NCBI GenBank assembly: GCA_036554605.1
Contig: DATBMY010000294.1
Coordinates: 1-18,727 of the forward strand
Direction: 5' to 3'
Source of the DNA: DATBMY01 sp036554605
GTDB taxonomy: Bacteria > Acidobacteriota > Blastocatellia > UBA7656
Length of the DNA stretch: 18,727 nucleotides
Part shown: positions 1-6,554 of the stretch, piece by piece
Numbering within the stretch: position 1 is the first letter of the stretch
Layout of the letters: the number at the start of each line of letters is the position of its first letter
Position numbers and translations under genes: made by a program
The notes under the pieces: generated by a model
Told to the model about the DNA's origin: nothing
The model's database searches: none
The model's input: the letters and a program-made list of their open reading frames with translations, nothing else

Positions 1-906
1 GACCTGCTGGGCAAAATCCTCCGCATTGACGTCGACAACCCTTCCGGCAATCAGCCCTACTCGTCGCCCTCGGACAACCCGTTTTTCGGGACGACGCCGG
101 GCCGCGATGAAGTTTATGCGGTGGGGATGCGCAACCCGTGGCGGTTCTCGTTCGACCGCGCGACGGGGCAGTTGTACGCGGGCGATGTGGGCCAAGGCTC
201 GTGGGAAGAGATAGACGTGATAACGCGGGGCGGCAATTACGGCTGGCGCGTCATGGAAGGCAATCATTGCAACCCGAATTTCCCCGGCCAGTGCATTCCG
301 CCCGCGGGCCACATCGCGCCGATAGCCGAATACAGCTCGGCGACCGGAGCGCGCTGTTCGGTGACGGGCGGCTACGTCTATCGCGGCGCGCTTGCGAGCC
401 TGCCGCTCGGCTCTTACGTGTTCGGAGATTTTTGCACGGGCGAGATATTTCTCTACCGGGACGGGCAGGTGAGCCTGCTCGTCGACACCTCTCTCAACAT
501 CTCGTCGTTTGGAGAAGACGAGGCGGGCGAAATATACGCCGTATCGCTTTCGGGCTCCGTCCATCGCATTGCCAATCCGAGCGCGCCCGCGCCCGGCTCG
601 CTCAGAATAGATTCCGTCATCGTGCGCCGCCGCAGCACGAAAGAGCCGCTTGAGCCGGTCACCACTAAAAGCAATGGCAAGAAGTATGAAGTCCTCATTC
701 GCGGCGAAGGCTTTGCCCCGGGCGCGGTGGTGATGGTCAACGGCGTCGCGATGAGTACCAAGGAGCCGGGCGCGTCGGGCGCGGAGATCAGAGCGCGTCT
801 CAAGCGCGCGACCTTGCGCAATCCGGGGGCGCTTACGGTCGAATTGGCGAACCCCGATGGCGGGGTCTCTAACCGTGTTATCATCGACGTGTTCGACGAG
901 CAATGA
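1..906 (+). CDS. PQQ-dependent sugar dehydrogenase (GSDH family), 5' truncated, with C-terminal TIG-like domain
   Basis: The reading frame is open from the first base, so the start lies outside the window; 301 codons and a TGA stop are visible. The first ~190 residues look like the C-terminal half of the soluble glucose/sorbosone dehydrogenase beta-propeller: LGKILRIDV at the start, MRNPW at codons 43-47 (family RNP motif near the PQQ site), then GGNYGW and the Cys-rich stretch typical of these enzymes. Family members oxidise aldose sugars with PQQ and usually work outside the cytoplasm. Codons ~200-300 form a separate beta-rich domain ending in LANPDGGVSN, like an IPT/TIG immunoglobulin-like fold. 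The signal peptide and the likely active-site His are outside the window. The next gene on the same strand is a paralog with the same architecture. Substrate and cofactor use are inferred from family only. Confidence 0.85.
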   Translation, partial: DLLGKILRIDVDNPSGNQPYSSPSDNPFFGTTPGRDEVYAVGMRNPWRFSFDRATGQLYAGDVGQGSWEEIDVITRGGNYGWRVMEGNHCNPNFPGQCIPPAGHIAPIAEYSSATGARCSVTGGYVYRGALASLPLGSYVFGDFCTGEIFLYRDGQVSLLVDTSLNISSFGEDEAGEIYAVSLSGSVHRIANPSAPAPGSLRIDSVIVRRRSTKEPLEPVTTKSNGKKYEVLIRGEGFAPGAVVMVNGVAMSTKEPGASGAEIRARLKRATLRNPGALTVELANPDGGVSNRVIIDVFDEQ

Positions 907-910
907 CCGG

Positions 911-927
911 GCGAATGGTCGATTCGC
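911..927 (+). other. Short inverted repeat between the two dehydrogenase genes
   Basis: GCGAAT, a 5-nt spacer and ATTCGC form a perfect 6-bp hairpin just after the first dehydrogenase stop. It is followed by a short direct repeat of ATTGCGC (928-942). No U-tract follows, so it is a weak terminator candidate at best. The whole gap (907-1016) is 110 nt. Confidence 0.3.
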
Positions 928-1003
928 ATTGCGCATTGCGCACCGGATTAATATCCTAAATCTGTTCGATCGGACCAGGCAGGAAAGAAATATGCAATTG
1001 ACC

Positions 1004-1010
1004 GGGGAGG
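1004..1010 (+). promoter_or_regulatory. Shine-Dalgarno site that fixes a TTG start
   Basis: GGGGAGG lies 6 nt before TTG at 1017. The only nearby ATG (992) runs into an in-frame TAA within 11 codons. The ribosome site therefore supports TTG 1017 as the true start of the second dehydrogenase. Confidence 0.65.
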
Positions 1011-1016
1011 GGTATT

Positions 1017-2873
1017 TTGTTTAAGGCGGCACGCGCAAGCTATTTGAAGGCGCTTTCGGTCTTTGTCCTGATAATCTCTTTCATAGTGATTCCGCGCGCG
1101 ACCGGCGCGCAGGTTGTTCCCGTCCGGCCCGTGATAGTGGCAGACGGGTTCGAGTTCAACGTCTTCGCCGATACCTCGAACGTGCCCGAGTTCGCTCGCA
1201 GCGCTTTCACCGGGCCGACCTCGCTTGCGTTCGACCGGCGCGGTCGCCTCTTTGTCGGCACGCTCTCCGACAAGGTCTTGATACTTCTCGACAACAACGA
1301 CGACGGGCGGCTCGACGAGATAAAGACCTTCGCGACCGGCGTGCCTCAGGTCCTGGGGCTTGAGTTTCGCTCCAACGGCGACCTCTTTATTACGAGCAAC
1401 CAGTTTGTGCCCGTCGGCGGCCGGGGCCGCATAATTCGCCTTCGCGACCTTAACGGCGACGACGACGCGGAAGACGAAGGCGAGAAGACTGTGATAGTCG
1501 ACGACCTGCCGAGCCAGGGCAATCACCAGACCGACAGGTTGAAGTTCGGCCCGGAAGGATTGCTCTATTTCACTCAGGGGTCGGCGACCGACGATGGCAA
1601 TCCGCTGCCGGGCCGTCCGGCCGAGCAGCCTTTGAACGCGAAGGTGCTGCGCATAGATGTCGACAGCCCCGCGCCCCAGATAGATATAGTCGCGAGCGGG
1701 CTGCGCAATCCCTTCGGCATCGCGTTTCATCCGGATAACCATCAGCTCTTTTCTACCGATGCCTCGGCGGGCGAGTTCTGCCAGTTTCCGCCTTGCCGAG
1801 AGTCGCAGCCGGACGAGATAAACTGGATTGTGCCGGGCGGCAACTACGGGTTCCCGCAGTGCGAGGGAACGCCTCTGGCGAGCGAGCCCGGATGCGCGGG
1901 CGTGCGCGGACCCATACAGCAATTCCTAAAGCACCTGACGCCGACGGCCATCGCGTTTTATACCGGACCGCAGGCAGGCGCGGACCGTAACCAGATGCTC
2001 GTGACCATATTCAAGCGCCTGTTCGGCCAGGGGGGCGAGCTGCGCCGGTTCACGCTCACCGGCGACCCGCAGACAGGGTTTCATTTGTCCGAGGTCCGGC
2101 CGCCCATCGCCGATTTCGGCATAATTGATCCGGGCGACGGCCCCGTCGATGTCGCCATACACCCCATCACGGGCGACATATATGTCGTGAGGACGGATAC
2201 GGTAGCGCACATCGATCCGAATGTGCATAACCATGCTATCTATCGCATACACCGGGCCGGGAGCGACGCGCTGCCATTCATCGGCCCGGTTCGACCTGCG
2301 GCCGTAAAAGCAGGGGCGGGCTCGGCGACGATAACGGTGACTGGCCGCCACCTCAACGCGGGCGCTTTTCTGTTCAACGTGACGGACAACGCGCCGCTCG
2401 CAACCGGAGAGGGCGCGGACCGCTTCGAGCTTGTCGCCGACCTGCCGGCAAGCGCGCTCGCTGTCGAGCGAGCGATTGTGATAGAGGCGCGAAACCTCGA
2501 CGGCTCGCGCTCTAACCAGCAGCAGCTTCTGGTGACGGCGCGCGACCCGGACCCCGACCCCGAGCCCGGAGATCCCGCGCCGCAAATCTCGTCGCTTGTG
2601 GTTTATAAGAAGAAGCCTAAGAAAGTCGTCGACCCGCTTCGCGTCGGCGCGGCCACCAAGAAGCTCCGGTTGTCGGTAACGGGGTTCGACTTCGATTCGG
2701 GCGCCGAGCTTCTGGTCGACGGCGTTGCGCTCGATTTGGTGATTGCAAGCCCCACGCAGCTGGTCGGCAAGTTCAAGAATGGAATGACCGCTTCGGCGGG
2801 CGAATTAAATGTCCAGGTCCGCAACCCTGACGGGAAAGTCTCCAACACGCTCAAGCTTACGATTACTAACTAG
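1017..2873 (+). CDS. Secreted PQQ-dependent sugar dehydrogenase (GSDH family) with two C-terminal TIG-like domains
   Basis: 618 residues. Residues 1-31 are a signal peptide (basic start, hydrophobic core 9-25, likely cut near TGA|QVV), so the enzyme is exported. A beta-propeller follows to about residue 400. GNHQTDRLKFGPEGLLY (168-184) matches the family segment carrying the proposed catalytic base, here His170; RNPFGIAFHP and INWIVPGGNYGFP are further family motifs. Two Asp-rich loops (DNNDDGRLDE near 92, DLNGDDDAEDE near 144) look able to bind calcium. Residues ~415-505 and ~522-617 are TIG-like domains separated by a DPDPEPGDP linker; the last ends NPDGKVSN, like the upstream paralog. The family reaction is sugar oxidation with electron transfer to quinone acceptors; the true substrate is unknown. 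TTG start, TAG stop. Confidence 0.88.
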   Translation: MFKAARASYLKALSVFVLIISFIVIPRATGAQVVPVRPVIVADGFEFNVFADTSNVPEFARSAFTGPTSLAFDRRGRLFVGTLSDKVLILLDNNDDGRLDEIKTFATGVPQVLGLEFRSNGDLFITSNQFVPVGGRGRIIRLRDLNGDDDAEDEGEKTVIVDDLPSQGNHQTDRLKFGPEGLLYFTQGSATDDGNPLPGRPAEQPLNAKVLRIDVDSPAPQIDIVASGLRNPFGIAFHPDNHQLFSTDASAGEFCQFPPCRESQPDEINWIVPGGNYGFPQCEGTPLASEPGCAGVRGPIQQFLKHLTPTAIAFYTGPQAGADRNQMLVTIFKRLFGQGGELRRFTLTGDPQTGFHLSEVRPPIADFGIIDPGDGPVDVAIHPITGDIYVVRTDTVAHIDPNVHNHAIYRIHRAGSDALPFIGPVRPAAVKAGAGSATITVTGRHLNAGAFLFNVTDNAPLATGEGADRFELVADLPASALAVERAIVIEARNLDGSRSNQQQLLVTARDPDPDPEPGDPAPQISSLVVYKKKPKKVVDPLRVGAATKKLRLSVTGFDFDSGAELLVDGVALDLVIASPTQLVGKFKNGMTASAGELNVQVRNPDGKVSNTLKLTITN

Positions 2874-2905
2874 GGGTCAGGGGCCGGGGGCCAGAGGTCA
2901 GGGCT
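2874..2905. repeat. Degenerate GGTCAGGG-type intergenic repeat (half element)
   Basis: A purine-rich stretch directly after the dehydrogenase stop contains GGTCAGGGG and AGGTCAGGG units. The same GGTCAG/CTGACC vocabulary builds the palindromes at 5699-5764 and 6440-6539. Only one arm is clear here. The rest of the gap (to 2968) is AT-richer, with GAAATTTTAAAT and GATTGAGAT, resembling the core of the 5699-5764 element. Confidence 0.5.
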
Positions 2906-2968
2906 TGCCTGTGGGATAGCCTTGAAATTTTAAATGGCAGATTGAGATAGGGAGATTGACTATCCGCC

Positions 2969-2992
2969 CCAGATCACTAGCTACTGATCTGG
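2969..2992. other. Inverted repeat at the 3' end of the acetyltransferase gene
   Basis: CCAGATCA and TGATCTGG form a perfect 8-bp stem with an 8-nt loop containing the TAG stop of the minus-strand acetyltransferase gene. It sits between convergent genes, where a terminator is expected, but neither side has a T-run. Confidence 0.35.
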
Positions 2993-3960
2993 CCGCTGAA
3001 GACCGGCCATTGATGTATTGAGCGAAAGCCGCTCGTTTCGTAGAGGTTGACGGCGGCGGTGTTTGCGCCCGTGACCGCAAGCGTCACCCGGCCCAGCCCG
3101 CACCGCTCGAACTCCGCCATCGCGCCGTAGAGCAGGCGCCGGCCGAGCCCCTGCTTTTGAAATGCCGGGTGGATCGATATCTGCCCTATGTGCCCGACGC
3201 CGGGCGCGATGCGCGATGCGATCAGTATGCCTATTACATGCCCCGACGAGCGCCGCGCCGCCATGCGCGATACCTGAGGCAGAAAGTCACCGCACCAGGG
3301 CGTGTCGGTCAGTATGGAAAGAATCTCGGCGCACCCTTCTTCGGTCCGGTACTGAGAATTAATGCGGGCGTCGTACTGTCCCTGATAGGATCGATGGATT
3401 ATGCGAGCCGCCTGCGCAAAATCATCTTCGCGCCATGGCCTCAGTTCAATGCTTTGCGCCTCAGGCTTCGACGCGGCGAGCGACGCCGTCCGCTCGCCGC
3501 CCAGCTCCGACATCATGTAGTGCCGCTCGAACTTCTCAAGCCCCCGCTCTTCAAACAAGTCATCGGCTTCGAAGTTATCGACCGTGACGCACTGGCTCTC
3601 TATGCGGCGGACCCGGCGCGAGCGCGCTAGCTCTTCGAATATCGCGGCGGCAAGCCCACGGTCGGCGCCCATGCCTCGCCACTGCTTTGATACGTAAAGG
3701 TCGCCAAAGGAACAGCGGTCGCGCTCGATGACGTAGTAGGCGAAACCTATGACGCGCCCTTCGAGCGTTGCCGCAAAGCCCGGCAGCTCGCCCTGGCGCG
3801 CCACCTGGCGAATCATCTGGCTCGGCCGGGTGTAATCCCACTTGAGCAGGTCGAGCCATTCATCGCACTGCTCATCGAATACCGGATCGAGCCTATCGAT
3901 GTCGGCGGCCCCGAGCGGGACTATTCGAAGGTCTCTGTTTATGAGCGCCGCAGTCGCCAT
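2977..3960 (-). CDS. GNAT-family acetyltransferase with two GNAT domains
   Basis: 327 residues, about twice the usual single GNAT domain. The C-terminal half (~170-320) carries a clear acetyl-CoA-binding motif A: IGQISIHP followed by QKQGLGRRL (268-276), then the NxxAxxLYExxGF signature (NTAAVNLYETSGF, 300-312). The N-terminal half (~10-150) is a weaker GNAT fold, with DLYVSKQWRGMGADRG (87-102) in place of motif A. Double-GNAT proteins often use only one active half. It is the last gene of the minus-strand signalling cluster, 12 nt after the phosphatase stop, so it is probably co-transcribed and translationally coupled; no clear ribosome site is visible. The substrate (small amine, antibiotic or protein lysine/N-terminus) cannot be read from the sequence. 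Acetylation of a cluster partner is possible but speculative. Confidence 0.85.
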   Translation of the reverse strand: MATAALINRDLRIVPLGAADIDRLDPVFDEQCDEWLDLLKWDYTRPSQMIRQVARQGELPGFAATLEGRVIGFAYYVIERDRCSFGDLYVSKQWRGMGADRGLAAAIFEELARSRRVRRIESQCVTVDNFEADDLFEERGLEKFERHYMMSELGGERTASLAASKPEAQSIELRPWREDDFAQAARIIHRSYQGQYDARINSQYRTEEGCAEILSILTDTPWCGDFLPQVSRMAARRSSGHVIGILIASRIAPGVGHIGQISIHPAFQKQGLGRRLLYGAMAEFERCGLGRVTLAVTGANTAAVNLYETSGFRSIHQWPVFSGQISS

Positions 3961-3972
3961 GATAGGTATGCC

Positions 3973-5688
3973 CTACGCGTTGCGCTTAATTATCATAAGC
4001 GTCATATCGTCGACGGCCGCGGTCGTGCCGACAAATCTCGACAGCGCCTCGTCTATGCGGTCGCGTATGCCGGAGGCCGAGCGATTCAGGTTGTGGCGTA
4101 TCACCTCGACCAGCCGCTCTTCGCCGAATTCCTCGTCCTGATCGTTGACCGATTCCGTTATGCCGTCGCTATAGATAACGAGCACGTCGCCCGGCTCGAA
4201 AGCTACGGTGCCCTCCTGGTACTTAACGCCCGGCATCATACCTACGGGCAGGCCGCCCTGTTCCAGCTTTTCTATTTGGCCGTTCCGCCTTAACAGCAGC
4301 GGCGTGTTATGGCCGCCGTTGGAGTAGAGCAGCTGGCCGGTCTGCGCGTCGAGGTCGCCGTAGAGCAGGGTCAGGAACTTATTCGAAGGCGAGTTCTCAT
4401 AAATGTACTGGTTGATCTCGTTCATCACTTCGCTGACGTTGGCGCGCACCTGAGATTGGGCGCGGACCGCGGCGTGAAGCGATGACATGAGCAGCGCCGC
4501 GCCGGTCCCCTTGCCCGACACGTCGCCCACGGCAAAGACTATATGGTTATCGCGCTTGCGCGGTATGAAGTCATAGTAGTCGCCGCCTATCTCTCGACAT
4601 GGGAAGGATACGGCCGTCATGTCCCAACCCTCTATCTTGGGCGGGGCGACCGGTTGCAGTCGCATCTGGATTTCGGATGCGACCTTCAGCTCCTCTTCCA
4701 TTCTCCGTTTTTCGAGCCGCTCTTCGAGCAGCCGCTCGTGCTCGATCTTTATCGAGGCCACGCTTGCCACGGTCGTCAGTACTTTCAAATTCTCTTCGGT
4801 GAAGCGGTGCTGGAACGGATTATCGACATAAACCATCCCGAATATCTCTTCGCCCGAGGCGAGCGGCACCGCCATGACCGAGCGTATCTGGCTGAGCACT
4901 ACGGACTGCTGAGACTGGAAGCGCGGATCGTGCATGGCGTCGCTGGTGAGCACGGACGCCCCCTCGTTTATAACCTTATTGGTGATCGACCGGCTGATCT
5001 GGACCTGCGAAGCGTTCGGAAGCGCGCCCTGGTGGCCGCCGCGCGCGATCTTGCAGACCAGCTCGTCGTCCTCTTTGAGAAAGAGGAAGCCGCGCTCGGC
5101 GGGGATTGCCTGGAAGACGAGATCTATGGTCATCTTCAGCGTGTCCTCAAGCGTCGTGCGCGGCAGCAGCGCGATTCCCACCTGCGAGACTATGCTCAAC
5201 AGATCGCGCCCTTGCGATTCGGGCTGGAGCGCCGCCTGCGTGCCCGACTGCACATGCTCGCGGACTATTGCGCCCGACTGAATTGACGATATCAGGTCGT
5301 TTGTCGAGCGCGACGAGATGGGAGAGGTTATCGTGTCGGCCGGCAGCGCCGCCGCGGGCCCCGACAAAAAGACCGTCGCTCCCGATAGCATATCCTGATC
5401 GCTCGACGTGAATTCTATTTCAGTTTCGCCTATGCGTATGAGGTCGCCGACATGCAGCGTGACCGTGCCGGTGACGCGCTGGCCGTTGAGGTAAGTGCCG
5501 TTGGCGCTCCCGGCGTCGACGAGTAGCACCTGGTCGCCCTCGCGCTTTAGCTCCGCATGCAGGCGCGAGGCGAACGGGTCGCCGATACAGATGTCATTGC
5601 GCGATGAGCGCCCTATGCTCATCTTCATCTTCTCCATCTTAATCGTAGATGGATCGTAATCTTTGGGGCGAATGATAAAAGTAGCCAT
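3973..5688 (-). CDS. FHA-GAF-PP2C (SpoIIE/RsbU-like) serine/threonine phosphatase
   Basis: 571 residues from ATG 5688; a TTG six bases upstream is possible, but neither has a strong ribosome site. Residues 1-100 are an FHA domain (SIGRSSRND 24-32, SRLH 41-44, SANGTYLNG 61-69) that should bind phosphothreonine. Residues ~160-315 are a GAF sensor domain. A short charged coiled coil (~315-340) leads to a PP2C domain (~340-571) with GGDYYD (368-373), GDVSGKG (388-394), NGGHN (457-461), YSDGITE (506-512) and DDMTLM (560-565). The metal-binding aspartates D370, D389, D508 and D560/561 are present, so it should be active. RsbU/SpoIIE-type enzymes dephosphorylate anti-sigma-antagonist or kinase substrates. 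It is soluble with no TM segment. It is the natural counterpart of the kinase two genes upstream. Confidence 0.92.
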   Translation of the reverse strand: MATFIIRPKDYDPSTIKMEKMKMSIGRSSRNDICIGDPFASRLHAELKREGDQVLLVDAGSANGTYLNGQRVTGTVTLHVGDLIRIGETEIEFTSSDQDMLSGATVFLSGPAAALPADTITSPISSRSTNDLISSIQSGAIVREHVQSGTQAALQPESQGRDLLSIVSQVGIALLPRTTLEDTLKMTIDLVFQAIPAERGFLFLKEDDELVCKIARGGHQGALPNASQVQISRSITNKVINEGASVLTSDAMHDPRFQSQQSVVLSQIRSVMAVPLASGEEIFGMVYVDNPFQHRFTEENLKVLTTVASVASIKIEHERLLEERLEKRRMEEELKVASEIQMRLQPVAPPKIEGWDMTAVSFPCREIGGDYYDFIPRKRDNHIVFAVGDVSGKGTGAALLMSSLHAAVRAQSQVRANVSEVMNEINQYIYENSPSNKFLTLLYGDLDAQTGQLLYSNGGHNTPLLLRRNGQIEKLEQGGLPVGMMPGVKYQEGTVAFEPGDVLVIYSDGITESVNDQDEEFGEERLVEVIRHNLNRSASGIRDRIDEALSRFVGTTAAVDDMTLMIIKRNA

Positions 5689-5698
5689 AAGCAATAAC

Positions 5699-5764
5699 AG
5701 GGATCAGGGGGCAGGGTGTCTGGAATCTTGAATTTGAGATTTCAAATTCCCTGACCCGCCCCCT
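5699..5764. repeat. Palindromic intergenic element between phosphatase and RDD genes
   Basis: The gap is filled by an imperfect palindrome. The outer arms are AGGGATCAGGGGGCAGGG and CCCTGACCCGCCCCCT. The core is a perfect 8-bp inverted repeat, GAATTTGA/TCAAATTC (5730-5737, 5742-5749), with a 4-nt loop. It touches the RDD stop codon and ends 10 nt before the phosphatase start. It shares the GGTCAGGG vocabulary with the elements at 2874 and 6440. It could be a REP/MITE-like repeat or an RNA hairpin that tunes the operon; it encodes no protein. Confidence 0.6.
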
Positions 5765-6431
5765 ACTTCGACATCACAATGATAGTTTTGGCGATCTTAT
5801 CGTGCCAGCCCTGCTGGCGCGGATCCCATAGCATCCATAGAAAACCGAGAAAGAATACCACGGTCGAGAGCGGATACCCTACGAGATGGCGCAGGGCCGC
5901 GTCCTTCATCGTGAAAGGGCGGCCGTCGACGCGGGCTATGTAAATACCGAGTATGCGCATCCCGGCGCTCTGACCGTTAGAGCCGGCAAGCACGACAAAG
6001 TTCAAAATAAAAAGCAACAAAGTGATCCCCGCGACTATCAGCAGCGGGGTATTCGAGGCGACAACCGACTCGCGGCTGAGCGCGGTCACGATGAACGTCG
6101 AGGTCATCAGCGCGATGAGCGTGATCAAAAAATCGAACATCCACGCCCCGTACCTGAGCCCGAAGCCCGCCTGCTCAAAAGCGCCGATCAGCGCGTGGGT
6201 TGCCGGCGCGTACCGGCGGAAGGCCGGGCTCCCGTTTGACGGTCTGCGCCGGGGGACGCGCTCGACGCGGGGGGCGGTTTCGGCGACACGCTCCATGCTG
6301 GAAGAATTGATCGACTCTTCCGGGTCGAGCGTGGCCGTCGTCCGCCGTTGCGGAGACGCCTTGCCGCACTTGGGGCAGAACTTCGACCTGTCACCTAGCG
6401 CCTTCCCACAATATGGGCAGAATCTCGTCAT
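5763..6431 (-). CDS. Zinc ribbon-RDD family membrane protein
   Basis: 222 residues. The N-terminus is a zinc ribbon with two CxxC knuckles (C5/C8 and C19/C22) on the cytoplasmic side. A basic, Pro/Ser-rich linker (~28-80) follows. The RDD domain starts near residue 86 with RYGAWMFDF and has three likely TM helices (~97-117, 127-149, 183-202), NGQSAGMRILGI, RHLVGYPLS and a C-terminal WHDKIAKT; these Arg/Asp positions define the family. RDD proteins are small membrane proteins of mostly unknown role; some are linked to ion or solute transport. It lies between the kinase and phosphatase genes, and a similar zinc ribbon opens both upstream proteins, which suggests it is the membrane part of the same module. 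ATG start, TAG stop. Confidence 0.87.
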   Translation of the reverse strand: MTRFCPYCGKALGDRSKFCPKCGKASPQRRTTATLDPEESINSSSMERVAETAPRVERVPRRRPSNGSPAFRRYAPATHALIGAFEQAGFGLRYGAWMFDFLITLIALMTSTFIVTALSRESVVASNTPLLIVAGITLLLFILNFVVLAGSNGQSAGMRILGIYIARVDGRPFTMKDAALRHLVGYPLSTVVFFLGFLWMLWDPRQQGWHDKIAKTIIVMSK

Positions 6432-6439
6432 AACTGAGT

Positions 6440-6539
6440 GGTCAGAGGTCAGGATTCAGGGGTCAGTGAATCTCGTTTCAATCCGCTATTTCAGATTTCA
6501 GATGATGTTTTGCTGACCTCTGAATCCCGACCTCTGACT
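6440..6539. repeat. 100-bp palindromic element with 27-bp imperfect terminal inverted repeats
   Basis: The arms at 6440-6466 and 6513-6539 are reverse complements at about 24 of 27 positions (core AGAGGTCAGGATTCAGGGG against its complement). They enclose a 46-nt AT-richer core with a short direct repeat, TTTCAGATTTCAGAT. The element fills the gap between the kinase stop (6555) and the RDD start (6431). It resembles a MITE or REP-type repeat; I see no flanking target duplication. As RNA it would form a long hairpin in the transcript. Confidence 0.75.
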
Positions 6540-6554
6540 CCTGATTAAGTTACC

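Noticed and set aside
948..1922. A 324-codon minus-strand open frame opposite the second dehydrogenase
   Set aside because: Its sequence is low-complexity Arg/Ala/Val with no domain, and the opposite strand encodes a complete recognisable enzyme. It is a shadow of GC-rich coding sequence.
2969..2992. The 8-bp inverted repeat as an intrinsic terminator
   Set aside because: No T-run on either side; kept only as a structural note.
4543..5286. A 247-codon plus-strand open frame opposite the phosphatase gene
   Set aside because: Antisense to clear GAF and PP2C motifs, no ribosome site, no recognisable domain.
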